Shown: piece by piece, positions 25,330 through 33,009 of the stretch | How the letters are laid out: each line of letters begins with the position of its first letter | Position numbering within the stretch: position 1 is the first letter of the stretch | Origin: Firmicutes bacterium UBA2058 | GTDB taxonomy: Bacteria > Bacillota > Clostridia > Tissierellales > Sedimentibacteraceae | Length of the DNA stretch: 39,863 bases | NCBI GenBank assembly: GCA_002332905.1 | Contig: DDAM01000068.1 | Location: 1 to 39,863 of the forward strand | Reading direction: 5' to 3' | The notes under the pieces: model-generated | Database searches by the model: none | Told to the model about the DNA's origin: nothing | Seen by the model: the letters and a program-made list of their open reading frames with translations, nothing else | Made by a program: the position numbers and the translations under genes

Positions 25330-25371
25330 TTATGTTACTTACATAATAGTATTAATTTAACAATATGTAAA
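25330..25371 (-). promoter_or_regulatory. Promoter and overlapping inverted repeat for the CHR transporter genes
   Basis: On the minus strand TTTACA (25371-25366), 17-base spacer, TATTAT (25348-25343). The inverted repeat TTATGT-N5-ACATAA (25330-25346) overlaps the -10 box and the start region, a fitting place for a repressor. Confidence 0.6.
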
Positions 25372-25418
25372 GTACATAGATATTATCAAACTGATAGGTA
25401 AATACTTATATATAAAAA

Positions 25419-25458
25419 ATAAGAAGATTTGATTTATACTTATATCAAATCTTCTTAT
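25419..25458 (-). terminator. Rho-independent terminator after hcp
   Basis: A 15-bp perfect stem (ATAAGAAGATTTGAT at 25419-25433 with ATCAAATCTTCTTAT at 25444-25458), 10-base loop. Read on the minus strand it is followed by TTTTTTATATA, 17 bases after the hcp stop. Confidence 0.88.
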
Positions 25459-25475
25459 CATGTTTTTATATAAAA

Positions 25476-27062
25476 TTAACCTAATATTTTCTTTAAATCT
25501 TGTTCAGGAGTGCTTATTGGAGAAATATTAAAGTTTTCAACCAAATATGCTAATACATTTGGTGATACAAATGCTGGTAATGTAGGTCCTAAATAAATGT
25601 TTTTAATTCCTAAGTATAATAGTGTCAATAGAATACAAACAGCTTTTTGCTCATACCATGATAATACCATTGATAGAGGCAATTCATTTACACCGCATCC
25701 AAATGCTTCAGATAAAGCAACAGCAACTTTTATTGCACTGTAAGCGTCGTTACATTGACCCATATCCATTATTCTTGGAAGTCCACCTATATCGCCTAAA
25801 TCTAAATCGTTGAAACGATATTTTCCACATGCAAGTGTTAATATTATAGAATCGTCTGGAGTCATTTTTACAAAATCAGTGTAGTAGTTTCTACCAGGTT
25901 TTGCACCATCACATCCGCCTACAAGGAAGAAATGTTTAATTAGACCTTGTTTAACTGCATCTACAACCTTATCAGCAACTGATAAAACTGTTCCATGAGA
26001 AAAACCTGTTGTTACCTGTGTTCCACCGTTTATTCCTGTAAATTCTGTATCTTTTTCATATCCACCAAGCTCTAAGGCTTTTTCTATAACTGGTGTAAAG
26101 TCTTTGTTTTCATCAATATGAATCATTTCTGGATATGATACTACTGCAGTTGTAAATACTCTATCCTTATAGCTTTCTTTAACTGGCATTAAACAATTTG
26201 TTGTAAAAAGAACAGGTCCTTTAATATCAATGAATTCTTTTTGCTGATTTTGCCATGCAGTTCCAAAGTTACCTTTCAACTGAGAGTATTTTTTTAACTC
26301 AGGATAAGCGTGAGCTGGAAGCATTTCTCCATGAGTATAAATATTTATACCTTTATCTTTTGTTTGCTCTAGCAACATTTTTAAATCAAGTAAGTCATGA
26401 CCGCTTATAACGATAAAAGGTCCTTTTTCTACAGTTAGTGGAACTGTTGTTGGTACTGGTGTACCATAAGTTTGAGTATTAGCTTTGTCAAGTAGCTCCA
26501 TACATTTAAAATTAACCCTTCCAACTTCTAAAACAGTAGGTAGCAAATCATTCATTTCTAATTCTTCTCCTACTGCTGATAAAGCTTTATAGAAAAATCC
26601 ATTAACTTCATCATCAGTATATCCTAATACTAAAGCATGATAAGCATAGGCTGCCATACCTCTTAATCCAAACAATATTAATGATTTTAATGAACGTATA
26701 TCTTCATTGTCATTCCATAGGTTATTCATATCATAGTTATCATTTTTAGTACAACATGATGAACATGATGTACAATTTGGATTTAATATTTCTTTTTCTT
26801 TATTAACTTTACTTATCAAATCTGTTATTGTTTCATCATTAAAATTAACGTTTGTAATAGTAGTAAATAATCCTTCAATCATTAAAGTGTCAGTAGACTT
26901 ATTAGTAGGAGTACCATTTACTATTTTAGCAAGACCTATTAGAGCACCTGTCAATTCATCTTGTAAATTTGCAGTACTAGATTGCTTGCCACACACTCCC
27001 TTTTTAGTGCAGCCAGTGCAACCAGCAGTTTGTTCACATTGAAAACAGAACATATCGTTCAT
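25476..27062 (-). CDS. hcp: Hybrid-cluster protein (hydroxylamine reductase), class I/II-type short N-terminus
   Basis: 528 residues from the ATG at 27062, with GGAGGT upstream; a TTG at 27074 lies before that site. The N-terminal cysteines C6, C9, C15/C18 and C24 bind a cubane cluster. Hybrid-cluster ligands are all visible: H in GHDLLDL, E in THGEMLPAH, C in TTNCLMP, C in GGCDGAKPGR, C in LACGKYRFN, C in GQCNDAYS and E/K in WYEQKAV. Hcp enzymes reduce hydroxylamine and nitric oxide and protect anaerobes from nitrosative stress. It is divergent from a Crp/Fnr regulator gene, the classical HcpR-type arrangement, and ends in its own terminator. Confidence 0.95.
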   Translation of the reverse strand: MNDMFCFQCEQTAGCTGCTKKGVCGKQSSTANLQDELTGALIGLAKIVNGTPTNKSTDTLMIEGLFTTITNVNFNDETITDLISKVNKEKEILNPNCTSCSSCCTKNDNYDMNNLWNDNEDIRSLKSLILFGLRGMAAYAYHALVLGYTDDEVNGFFYKALSAVGEELEMNDLLPTVLEVGRVNFKCMELLDKANTQTYGTPVPTTVPLTVEKGPFIVISGHDLLDLKMLLEQTKDKGINIYTHGEMLPAHAYPELKKYSQLKGNFGTAWQNQQKEFIDIKGPVLFTTNCLMPVKESYKDRVFTTAVVSYPEMIHIDENKDFTPVIEKALELGGYEKDTEFTGINGGTQVTTGFSHGTVLSVADKVVDAVKQGLIKHFFLVGGCDGAKPGRNYYTDFVKMTPDDSIILTLACGKYRFNDLDLGDIGGLPRIMDMGQCNDAYSAIKVAVALSEAFGCGVNELPLSMVLSWYEQKAVCILLTLLYLGIKNIYLGPTLPAFVSPNVLAYLVENFNISPISTPEQDLKKILG

Positions 27063-27107
27063 AATAACCTCCAATATAATTATTTTTATATTATATATTA
27101 AACTTTA

Positions 27108-27136
27108 TTGACTTTATGGTATGATTATATTATAAT
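27108..27136 (+). promoter_or_regulatory. Promoter for the Crp/Fnr regulator gene
   Basis: TTGACT (27108-27113), 17-base spacer, consensus TATAAT (27131-27136). Facing it, the hcp promoter is weaker: a TATAAT at 27095-27090 on the minus strand has no good -35, as expected of an activator-dependent promoter. Confidence 0.75.
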
Positions 27137-27151
27137 TTCCATAAAAAGTAT

Positions 27152-27165
27152 GTTGTTTTTACAAC
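27152..27165. promoter_or_regulatory. Candidate Crp/Fnr-type operator in the hcp-regulator gap
   Basis: GTTGT-N4-ACAAC is a perfect inverted repeat with Crp/Fnr-like TTG...CAA half sites. It lies downstream of the predicted start of regulator transcription (autorepression position) and about 75 bases upstream of the predicted hcp start (activation position). Binding is inferred. Confidence 0.5.
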
Positions 27166-27178
27166 GAATGGAGCAACT

Positions 27179-27868
27179 ATGAAAAATAATTTAGAAGTGT
27201 TAAAAAAATGTCCTTTGTTTGATAAAATAGCCGAAAAAGATATGGACAATATGCTGAGTTGCTTGTCAGCTAAAAATAAACATTATAAAAAAAATGATTT
27301 TATTTTTTCTGAAGAAGATAAACCAACATATGTAGGCATTATTATATCAGGTAGTGTTTGTATAATTAAGGAGGATTTTTGGGGAAATAGAGCTATACTA
27401 GCTAAGCTAGGTGAAGGAGATTTATTTGGCGAGGCTTTTTCCTGTGCAGAGGTTGAAAGTCTACCTGTTAGCGTTGTAGCTACTGAAAACACTGAGATTA
27501 TATTAATAGATTATAAAAAGATTATAACAACCTGCTCTACAGCGTGTGTTTTTCACACTCATTTAATAAACAACATGATAAAAATTCTTGCTAATAAAAA
27601 CATTATGATGACACAAAAAATACAGCATATAGTTAAACGCACAACAAGGGAAAAACTTTTATCATATTTATCGGAACAAGCTATAAAATGTAAAAGTAAC
27701 GAGTTTAAAATACCTTTTAATCGCCAAGAACTCGCAGATTATCTTTCAGTTGATAGAAGTGCAATGTCAAATGAACTGTGTAAAATGAGGGACGAAGGAG
27801 TAATAGAATTCAATAAAAATGAATTTAAAATAAAAATAGAAAAATCAAAAAAACGGTTTTTCATCTAA
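27179..27868 (+). CDS. Crp/Fnr family regulator, HcpR-like
   Basis: 229 residues. A cyclic-nucleotide-binding-type beta barrel covers about 12-115, followed by the long dimer helix (about 125-150) and a Crp helix-turn-helix at about 181-205 (RQELADYLSVDRSAMSNEL). The barrel lacks the usual cAMP-binding Arg/Glu signature, and there is no N-terminal Fnr cysteine cluster; C119 and C123 in TTCSTAC could be of interest. By position, divergent from hcp, it most likely activates hcp in response to nitric oxide or related stress, as HcpR does in anaerobes. TGGAG stands five bases before the ATG. The M3 peptidase gene starts 37 bases downstream and may be cotranscribed. Confidence 0.87.
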   Translation: MKNNLEVLKKCPLFDKIAEKDMDNMLSCLSAKNKHYKKNDFIFSEEDKPTYVGIIISGSVCIIKEDFWGNRAILAKLGEGDLFGEAFSCAEVESLPVSVVATENTEIILIDYKKIITTCSTACVFHTHLINNMIKILANKNIMMTQKIQHIVKRTTREKLLSYLSEQAIKCKSNEFKIPFNRQELADYLSVDRSAMSNELCKMRDEGVIEFNKNEFKIKIEKSKKRFFI

Positions 27869-27873
27869 TTTTA

Positions 27874-27900
27874 TGTGCCGCAAAGCGACGTAATGGGAGG
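27874..27900 (+). repeat. GC-rich leader element, copy 2 (TGTGCCGYAAAGCG...TAATGGGAGG)
   Basis: TGTGCCGCAAAGCG followed by ACGTAATGGGAGG immediately precedes the M3 peptidase start. Relative to 9931-9956 there are about four substitutions and one inserted G. The CGCAAAGCG part can make a short hairpin just upstream of the ribosome site. Confidence 0.6.
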
Positions 27901-27905
27901 AAAAT

Positions 27906-29420
27906 ATGGAAAAATTAAAGAAGTTATCATTAGAAATTGACAATTTAGAACAAGAGTATTCAAGACTAAGCTGGGTTCAATATACTACTGGATATGATTT
28001 TGGTGTAGAAAATCAATATAAAAAAATACTAGAGAAATACAGCTCAAAAAGTGATTTTGAAATAGTAGCAGAGGCATATAATAGAAAAGACTTAGATTAT
28101 GCAGATAAAAGGAGGGCGGAAATACTATATAAAACCTACGAGCCTTTTCATTTATCTAAGGAAGTAAATGAGCTATCTGAAGAAATTGAAGCTTTAACTA
28201 CAAAATTATCCAAAATATTAAATACTCACAGAAGTAAAATTAACGGTTGTGAAATATCATCTGTTGATATAGCGCAAATATTAAATAATGAAGATGATAG
28301 TGAAAAAAGAAAAGAGGCATATCTTGCGAGAGCTCAGGTTAATGAGCCGCTTGTTGAAGGTGGATTTATAGATCTAATTAAATTAAGAAAAGAGTACGCT
28401 AAACTTCGTGGCTTTAAAGATTTTGTTGAAATGAAGCTGACTGATGATGATTTAAATGTAGAATTGTTTGCTAATTGGAAAGATGAGCTTCATGCTATTT
28501 TACCTAATATGGTTAAAGCTAGAATTGAAGTAGCAAATAAGTACTTAAAGAAAGATATAATTATGCCATGGGATGAAACATATGTTTATTCCAAATTAGC
28601 TCCATCATTAAACGCAAATGTTGATATGTCAGAATATTTTAGTGTTCTTCGTAATTTCTTTTTACGTTTTGGCATAGATATTGGTAAATATAATATTACA
28701 TATGATGTTTTTCCTAGATCAAATAAATCTGAGTGGGGATATAATTTCCCAATTGAAACTGGCAAGGATTCCAGAATATTGGCTAATGTAAAAAATAAAT
28801 ACAGCGAATACGGTGTATTATTGCATGAAACAGGTCATGGAGTGCACTCATTCCTTCAAGATCCAAAAGAAAACATATTAAATAGAGGCATAAGCGGTAT
28901 AATTACTGAAGGAATAGCAAATCTTTTTGGAAGCTTTTTATATGATGAAATCTTTTATAAGAATTTTTTTGATGGAAATAAAAATGTAAATGAAGAGTTT
29001 AAATTATACAAAAATTATTCAAAAATTAATGCATTAAGAGCAATATCTACCATAATGTTTGATCAAAATCTTTATAGAAATGAATTGAATTCTTTAGAAG
29101 ATATAAATGCATTAGCGTTTAAAACACAGAAGGAATACTTAATGGAGGATGCTTTTTCAGAAGAGTATCCTTGGGGATTTAGAATACATCATACAACACA
29201 CCCAATATATTTACATAATTACTTTATGGGTGATGTTACCTGTGAAATGATAAGAAAAAGCTTTTTTGATAAGTATAATTGTACTAATATAATAGAAAAA
29301 CCTATAGAATTCACAGAGTACTTAATTAATAGTGTAATTAGTCCATCTGGATTATACAAATATCCTGAATTATTTAAACAGATTAGTGGGGAACATTTTT
29401 CTCTAAAGTATATGCTTTAA
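27906..29420 (+). CDS. M3 family metallopeptidase (oligoendopeptidase-type)
   Basis: 504 residues, cytoplasmic. Zinc motif HETGH at 307-311 in LLHETGHGVHS, with E335 in ITEGIANLFGS as the third ligand, and downstream HHTTHPIYLHNY supplying conserved His/Tyr around the active site. The N-terminal 180 residues are helical, as in M3 proteins that close over short peptides. At about 500 residues it is shorter than PepF (about 600) and near the M3-like carboxypeptidase groups, so the exact subtype is open. It should degrade short peptides in the cytosol, which suits amino-acid-fermenting clostridia. GGGAGG precedes the ATG by five bases. Confidence 0.85.
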   Translation: MEKLKKLSLEIDNLEQEYSRLSWVQYTTGYDFGVENQYKKILEKYSSKSDFEIVAEAYNRKDLDYADKRRAEILYKTYEPFHLSKEVNELSEEIEALTTKLSKILNTHRSKINGCEISSVDIAQILNNEDDSEKRKEAYLARAQVNEPLVEGGFIDLIKLRKEYAKLRGFKDFVEMKLTDDDLNVELFANWKDELHAILPNMVKARIEVANKYLKKDIIMPWDETYVYSKLAPSLNANVDMSEYFSVLRNFFLRFGIDIGKYNITYDVFPRSNKSEWGYNFPIETGKDSRILANVKNKYSEYGVLLHETGHGVHSFLQDPKENILNRGISGIITEGIANLFGSFLYDEIFYKNFFDGNKNVNEEFKLYKNYSKINALRAISTIMFDQNLYRNELNSLEDINALAFKTQKEYLMEDAFSEEYPWGFRIHHTTHPIYLHNYFMGDVTCEMIRKSFFDKYNCTNIIEKPIEFTEYLINSVISPSGLYKYPELFKQISGEHFSLKYML

Positions 29421-29433
29421 TATATAAATATTT

Positions 29434-29471
29434 ATAAAATTAAAAGTGGAAATTTCCACTTTTAATTTTAT
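29434..29471. terminator. 38-base perfect palindrome, terminator of the M3 peptidase gene
   Basis: The sequence reads the same on both strands, from ATAAAATTAAAAGTGG to its mirror; the core is GTGGAAATTTCCAC. With a four- to six-base loop it forms a 16-17-bp stem ending in TTTTAT. It starts 14 bases after the stop. Confidence 0.85.
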
Positions 29472-29499
29472 TGATTTTTATTTTTTTAAGAATTATAAT
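29471..29499 (+). promoter_or_regulatory. Promoter of the alcohol dehydrogenase/AOR operon
   Basis: TTGATT (29471-29476), 17-base spacer, consensus TATAAT (29494-29499). It begins at the last base of the preceding palindrome and leaves a leader of about 60 bases. Confidence 0.75.
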
Positions 29500-29539
29500 A
29501 AAGTAAATAAAGTCAGTCAAACGACCGAAATTAATTGTC

Positions 29540-29568
29540 TTAAATACTAACCATAGAGAGGTATTTAA
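29540..29568 (+). promoter_or_regulatory. Hairpin enclosing the ribosome binding site of the alcohol dehydrogenase gene
   Basis: TTAAATAC (29540-29547) and GTATTTAA (29561-29568) form an eight-bp stem; the 13-base loop holds most of the AGAGAGG site and the ATG follows immediately. It could limit translation, although the AT-rich stem would be weak. Confidence 0.45.
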
Positions 29569-30765
29569 ATGTATAAATTATATTGTAGAATTTATCAAAC
29601 AGTATTTAAAGTCGTATCTTATTTACTACCTTGGAGAAAGCCATATTTGTTAGAGGGGCAAAATAGCTTATCTAGACTACCCAAACTTATTTTTGACAAT
29701 AAAATTACCAACGTATTGATTGTAACTGATAAAGGCATAACATCACTTGGATTGATGGATGATTTGCTCAAAGGCTTAAACATGGAAGGAATTAAGCATG
29801 TAATATATGATAAAACTGTGCCTAATCCAACTATTGACAATATAGAGGAAGCACTTATTTTATATAAAGAAAATAATTGCAATGGACTTATAGCTTTTGG
29901 AGGAGGCTCTCCTATGGACTGCGCTAAAGGGGTAGGAGCGAGAGTTGCGAGACCTAAGAAAAGTATCACTGGCATGAAGGGCATATTAAAGGTTAGAAGA
30001 AGGATTCCATTACTATTTGCTATTCCAACAACTTCTGGAACAGGAAGTGAAGCAACACTTGCAGCTGTTATAACAGATTCTAAAACACACGAAAAATATC
30101 CAATTAATGACACTTCACTCATTCCACACTTCGCTGTTCTTGACCCAGTACTTACCTTAAAATTACCACAACATATTACATCAACAACTGGTATGGATGC
30201 ATTGACACATGCAGTAGAGTCATATATTGGACGAAGTAATACAAAAGAGACTAAACTTCTAAGTGAGAAGGCAGTCAAATTAATATTTGAAAATATTTAT
30301 GAGGCATATTTAAATGGTTCTAATATTGTGGCCCGTGAAAATATGCAAAAAGCATCTTTATATGCTGGAGTATCCTTTACTAGGGCATATGTAGGATATG
30401 TGCACGCTATTGCACATACCTTAGGTGGTTTTTATGGAGTTCCCCATGGTTTAGCAAATGCTGTTATTTTGCCTTACGTATTAGAGTATTATGGGGAAGC
30501 TGTACATAAGACGTTGTCGGAGCTATCGGATTTGATAGGTATAACAAAAAAAGATGATAATATAAAACAAAAATCCGAAAAGTTTATACAAGCAATCAAA
30601 GAATTAAATAGAAATATGAACATACCAATTAAAATAACTGGTATTAAAGAAGAGGATATACCTATTATGGTTAAACGTGCTTTAAGCGAAGCAAATCCGC
30701 TTTATCCAGTACCAAAAATTTTATCGAATGTTCAGTTAACAGAAATATTTTATATGATTAAGTAA
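29569..30765 (+). CDS. Iron-containing alcohol dehydrogenase
   Basis: 398 residues of the Fe-ADH (group III) family. The NAD(P)-binding part has AFGGGSPMDCAKG (GGGS at 111-114) and PTTSGTGSE at 153-161; metal ligands are D210 and H214 in TGMDALTHAVE, H279 in VHAIAH and H293 in GVPHG. All are present. It interconverts an aldehyde or ketone and an alcohol. A hydrophobic N-terminal extension (YLLPWRKPYLLEG) is seen in one subgroup and is not a typical signal peptide. It is 28 bases before the aldehyde:ferredoxin oxidoreductase gene, so aldehyde exchange between the two enzymes is likely. Its true substrate is unknown. Confidence 0.9.
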   Translation: MYKLYCRIYQTVFKVVSYLLPWRKPYLLEGQNSLSRLPKLIFDNKITNVLIVTDKGITSLGLMDDLLKGLNMEGIKHVIYDKTVPNPTIDNIEEALILYKENNCNGLIAFGGGSPMDCAKGVGARVARPKKSITGMKGILKVRRRIPLLFAIPTTSGTGSEATLAAVITDSKTHEKYPINDTSLIPHFAVLDPVLTLKLPQHITSTTGMDALTHAVESYIGRSNTKETKLLSEKAVKLIFENIYEAYLNGSNIVARENMQKASLYAGVSFTRAYVGYVHAIAHTLGGFYGVPHGLANAVILPYVLEYYGEAVHKTLSELSDLIGITKKDDNIKQKSEKFIQAIKELNRNMNIPIKITGIKEEDIPIMVKRALSEANPLYPVPKILSNVQLTEIFYMIK

Positions 30766-30793
30766 TAAATTTTAAGTCAAAGGAGCGTTTATT

Positions 30794-32701
30794 ATGTATG
30801 GATACACAGGAAGGATTGCTAGAGTCAATTTAAGTAATGGACTAATAGATAATTATATAATATCTGATAGTGATAGGGAATTGTTTTTGGGTGGAAAAAC
30901 ACTTGCTGCTAAAATAATATTCGATGAATTTAAAACAAGGGTTGAGGCTCTTAGTGAAGAAAATATTATAATTATTTCTACATGTCCTTTGACAGGATCA
31001 GCATCTCCTTGTTCCTCTAGATTTAATATATCAACAATCTCACCATTAACGGGGCTTTTAGTATCCTCAAACTGTGGTGGAAGTTTTGGACTTAACTTAA
31101 AACGTGCAGGGTATGATGCTTTAATTATATCTGGTAAAAGCAGTGAACATGTATATATAGACATATTAGATGGAGAAGTAATTATAAAAAATGCAGATCA
31201 TCTTTGGGGGAAAAACACTGGTGAAACTCAGGAACTATTAGGAGAAAAAAATAGAGGTAAGCTAGTTATTGGTATTGCAGGTGAAAACCTAGTTAGGTAT
31301 GCAGCTGTTATAAGTGAAGAACGTGCCGGTGGAAGAGGTGGCGTTGGAGCTGTATTTGGATATAAGAACTTAAAAGGCATAATTGCTAGTGGTAAAAAAA
31401 GCATAGAAATGTTTGATGCAGAGAGCTTTAAAAAGCATAACCTAAATTGGATTAAGCAGTTAAAAAGCCATAAGCTAACTGGTGAACAGCTTCCTAAGTT
31501 AGGTACAGCAGGACTTGTTAGCATGATGCAGTATAGGAATTTGTTAGCAACTAAAAATTATTCAAGTGGAAGCTATGATAATTTTGAAAAAATAAATGGT
31601 GAAACATTAAGGCAGGATTATTTAGTTAAAAATAAAGGCTGCATAACCTGCCCTATTCAGTGCGGAAGAGTAGTGAAGGCATATGGCAAGACAGTGAAAG
31701 GACCTGAACTTGAGACCTTAGGGTTATTTGGCAGTAATCTATTAAATGATGATATGCAAAGTATAATTAATGTTAATCACTTATGCGATGAGTATGGAAT
31801 GGACACAATCACATTAGGAAGTACAATTGGTCAAGCTATGGAGCTAAATGAAAAGGGTATGTGGAATAATGGTCTTGAATTTGGTAAGGTAAGTGAATTA
31901 GAGGAATTAATCAGAATGGTTGCAACAAGAGAGGGTATAGGCAATGAACTAGCAGAAGGTACTAAACGCTTATCAGAAAAATATGGAGGTACTGAATTTG
32001 CCATGCATGTTAAGGGAATGGAAATTTCAGCATATGAGCCTCGAGCAGCTCAAGGTATGGGACTAGGCTATGCAACCGCAAATAGAGGTGGCTGCCATCT
32101 AAATGGAGGGTACTTGGTAGTATTAGAGGGTCTTGGATTAAACGTCAGTGGTAAAACAACCACTGGTAAGGCTGCATTCTCAATATTCTTTCAAGATATG
32201 ATGGAGGCTGTATCATCAGGCGGCTCTTGCCTTTTCACAACCTATGCTATATTACCAAATGTTATGATTGAAAATCCAAACAATCTAATAGTTCGATTTG
32301 TAAATAAAGTTATACCATACTTTGGTGGAATAGTAGCATTTGTTCATAATAATACTTGGCTTATGGACTTTAATATAAAAAATCTATTACCTCATCCTTA
32401 TTCAATAAAGTTAGTAACAGGACATAAAATTAATATAGGAAAATTTGTGACTATAGGAGAAAGAGGCTATAATTTAGAAAGGCTTATTAATTTAAGACAA
32501 GGATTAAAGGGTAGCGACGATACTTTACCAAAACGACTTCTAAAAGAACTTCAAAGAAAAGATGATAGAGATAGCAAAGTAAACAAAGCTAACTTTGTTA
32601 GCTTAGATAAAATGCTAAAAAAATATTATAAAATTAGAGGTTGGGATTCTAATGGTATTCCTACTAAGAAAAGGTTAAAAAAGCTTGGATTAAAAATGTG
32701 A
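30794..32701 (+). CDS. aor: Aldehyde:ferredoxin oxidoreductase (tungsten pterin enzyme)
   Basis: 635 residues, normal AOR length. Features: N-terminal RVNLSNG, the pterin-binding EERAGGRGGVGAVFG (176-190), 4Fe-4S ligands C283, C286 and C290 in GCITCPIQC with C479 in GGSCLFT as the fourth, and EPRAAQGMGLGYATANRGGCH (starting at 415) near the second pterin. All are intact. It oxidises aldehydes to acids with ferredoxin, or reduces acids to aldehydes when reduced ferredoxin is plentiful. Beside an Fe-ADH, the pair can interconvert acids and alcohols. The MoaD-like gene after it may supply the dithiolene sulfur for the pterin cofactor. AAAGGAG lies eight bases before the ATG. Confidence 0.94.
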   Translation: MYGYTGRIARVNLSNGLIDNYIISDSDRELFLGGKTLAAKIIFDEFKTRVEALSEENIIIISTCPLTGSASPCSSRFNISTISPLTGLLVSSNCGGSFGLNLKRAGYDALIISGKSSEHVYIDILDGEVIIKNADHLWGKNTGETQELLGEKNRGKLVIGIAGENLVRYAAVISEERAGGRGGVGAVFGYKNLKGIIASGKKSIEMFDAESFKKHNLNWIKQLKSHKLTGEQLPKLGTAGLVSMMQYRNLLATKNYSSGSYDNFEKINGETLRQDYLVKNKGCITCPIQCGRVVKAYGKTVKGPELETLGLFGSNLLNDDMQSIINVNHLCDEYGMDTITLGSTIGQAMELNEKGMWNNGLEFGKVSELEELIRMVATREGIGNELAEGTKRLSEKYGGTEFAMHVKGMEISAYEPRAAQGMGLGYATANRGGCHLNGGYLVVLEGLGLNVSGKTTTGKAAFSIFFQDMMEAVSSGGSCLFTTYAILPNVMIENPNNLIVRFVNKVIPYFGGIVAFVHNNTWLMDFNIKNLLPHPYSIKLVTGHKINIGKFVTIGERGYNLERLINLRQGLKGSDDTLPKRLLKELQRKDDRDSKVNKANFVSLDKMLKKYYKIRGWDSNGIPTKKRLKKLGLKM

Positions 32702-32732
32702 AGTATTTTTCACGACTTTTATGGAGGAAAAT

Positions 32733-32981
32733 ATGATAACAGTAAAATTTTTTGGACTTCTAAATGTTGATAATAATATAAAGCATTTAACTGTAGATAA
32801 TGGAAAACTTAAAGATGTAATAGAAGAAATTATAGCTAAGTGTCCAACAATAACAAAAAAACAACTTCTTTCATCAGTCATGTTCATAAATAAAAAACAA
32901 GTGGCTAGTAAAAGAAGTTTATCAACTATACTAAAAGACGGAGATGAAATAGCATTCATTAGCCCTACAAGCGGAGGCTAA
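32733..32981 (+). CDS. MoaD/ThiS-like sulfur carrier protein
   Basis: 82 residues from the ATG at 32733, with TGGAGG five bases upstream; the ATG at 32721 overlaps that site. Beta-grasp ubiquitin-like protein ending in the Gly-Gly tail (TSGG) needed for adenylation and thiocarboxylation. It is 31 bases after the aor gene, so it is most likely the sulfur donor for tungsten/molybdenum pterin made for that enzyme; such aor-linked MoaD proteins are common. ThiS function is less likely because no thiamine genes are near. Confidence 0.85.
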   Translation: MITVKFFGLLNVDNNIKHLTVDNGKLKDVIEEIIAKCPTITKKQLLSSVMFINKKQVASKRSLSTILKDGDEIAFISPTSGG

Positions 32982-32988
32982 TATTTAT

Positions 32989-33009
32989 TAGGGGGATTAT
33001 GTCCCCCTA
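32989..33009. terminator. Bidirectional hairpin between the converging moaD-like and argS genes
   Basis: TAGGGGGA (32989-32996), five-base loop, TCCCCCTA (33002-33009). A GC-rich stem in AT-rich DNA, between two converging stops and overlapping the argS stop codon. T-rich tails are poor on both sides. Confidence 0.6.

Noticed and set aside
29619..30278. Long minus-strand open frame (219 codons) inside the alcohol dehydrogenase gene
   Set aside because: It is antisense to an intact enzyme with all metal ligands and has no ribosome site or recognisable domain.
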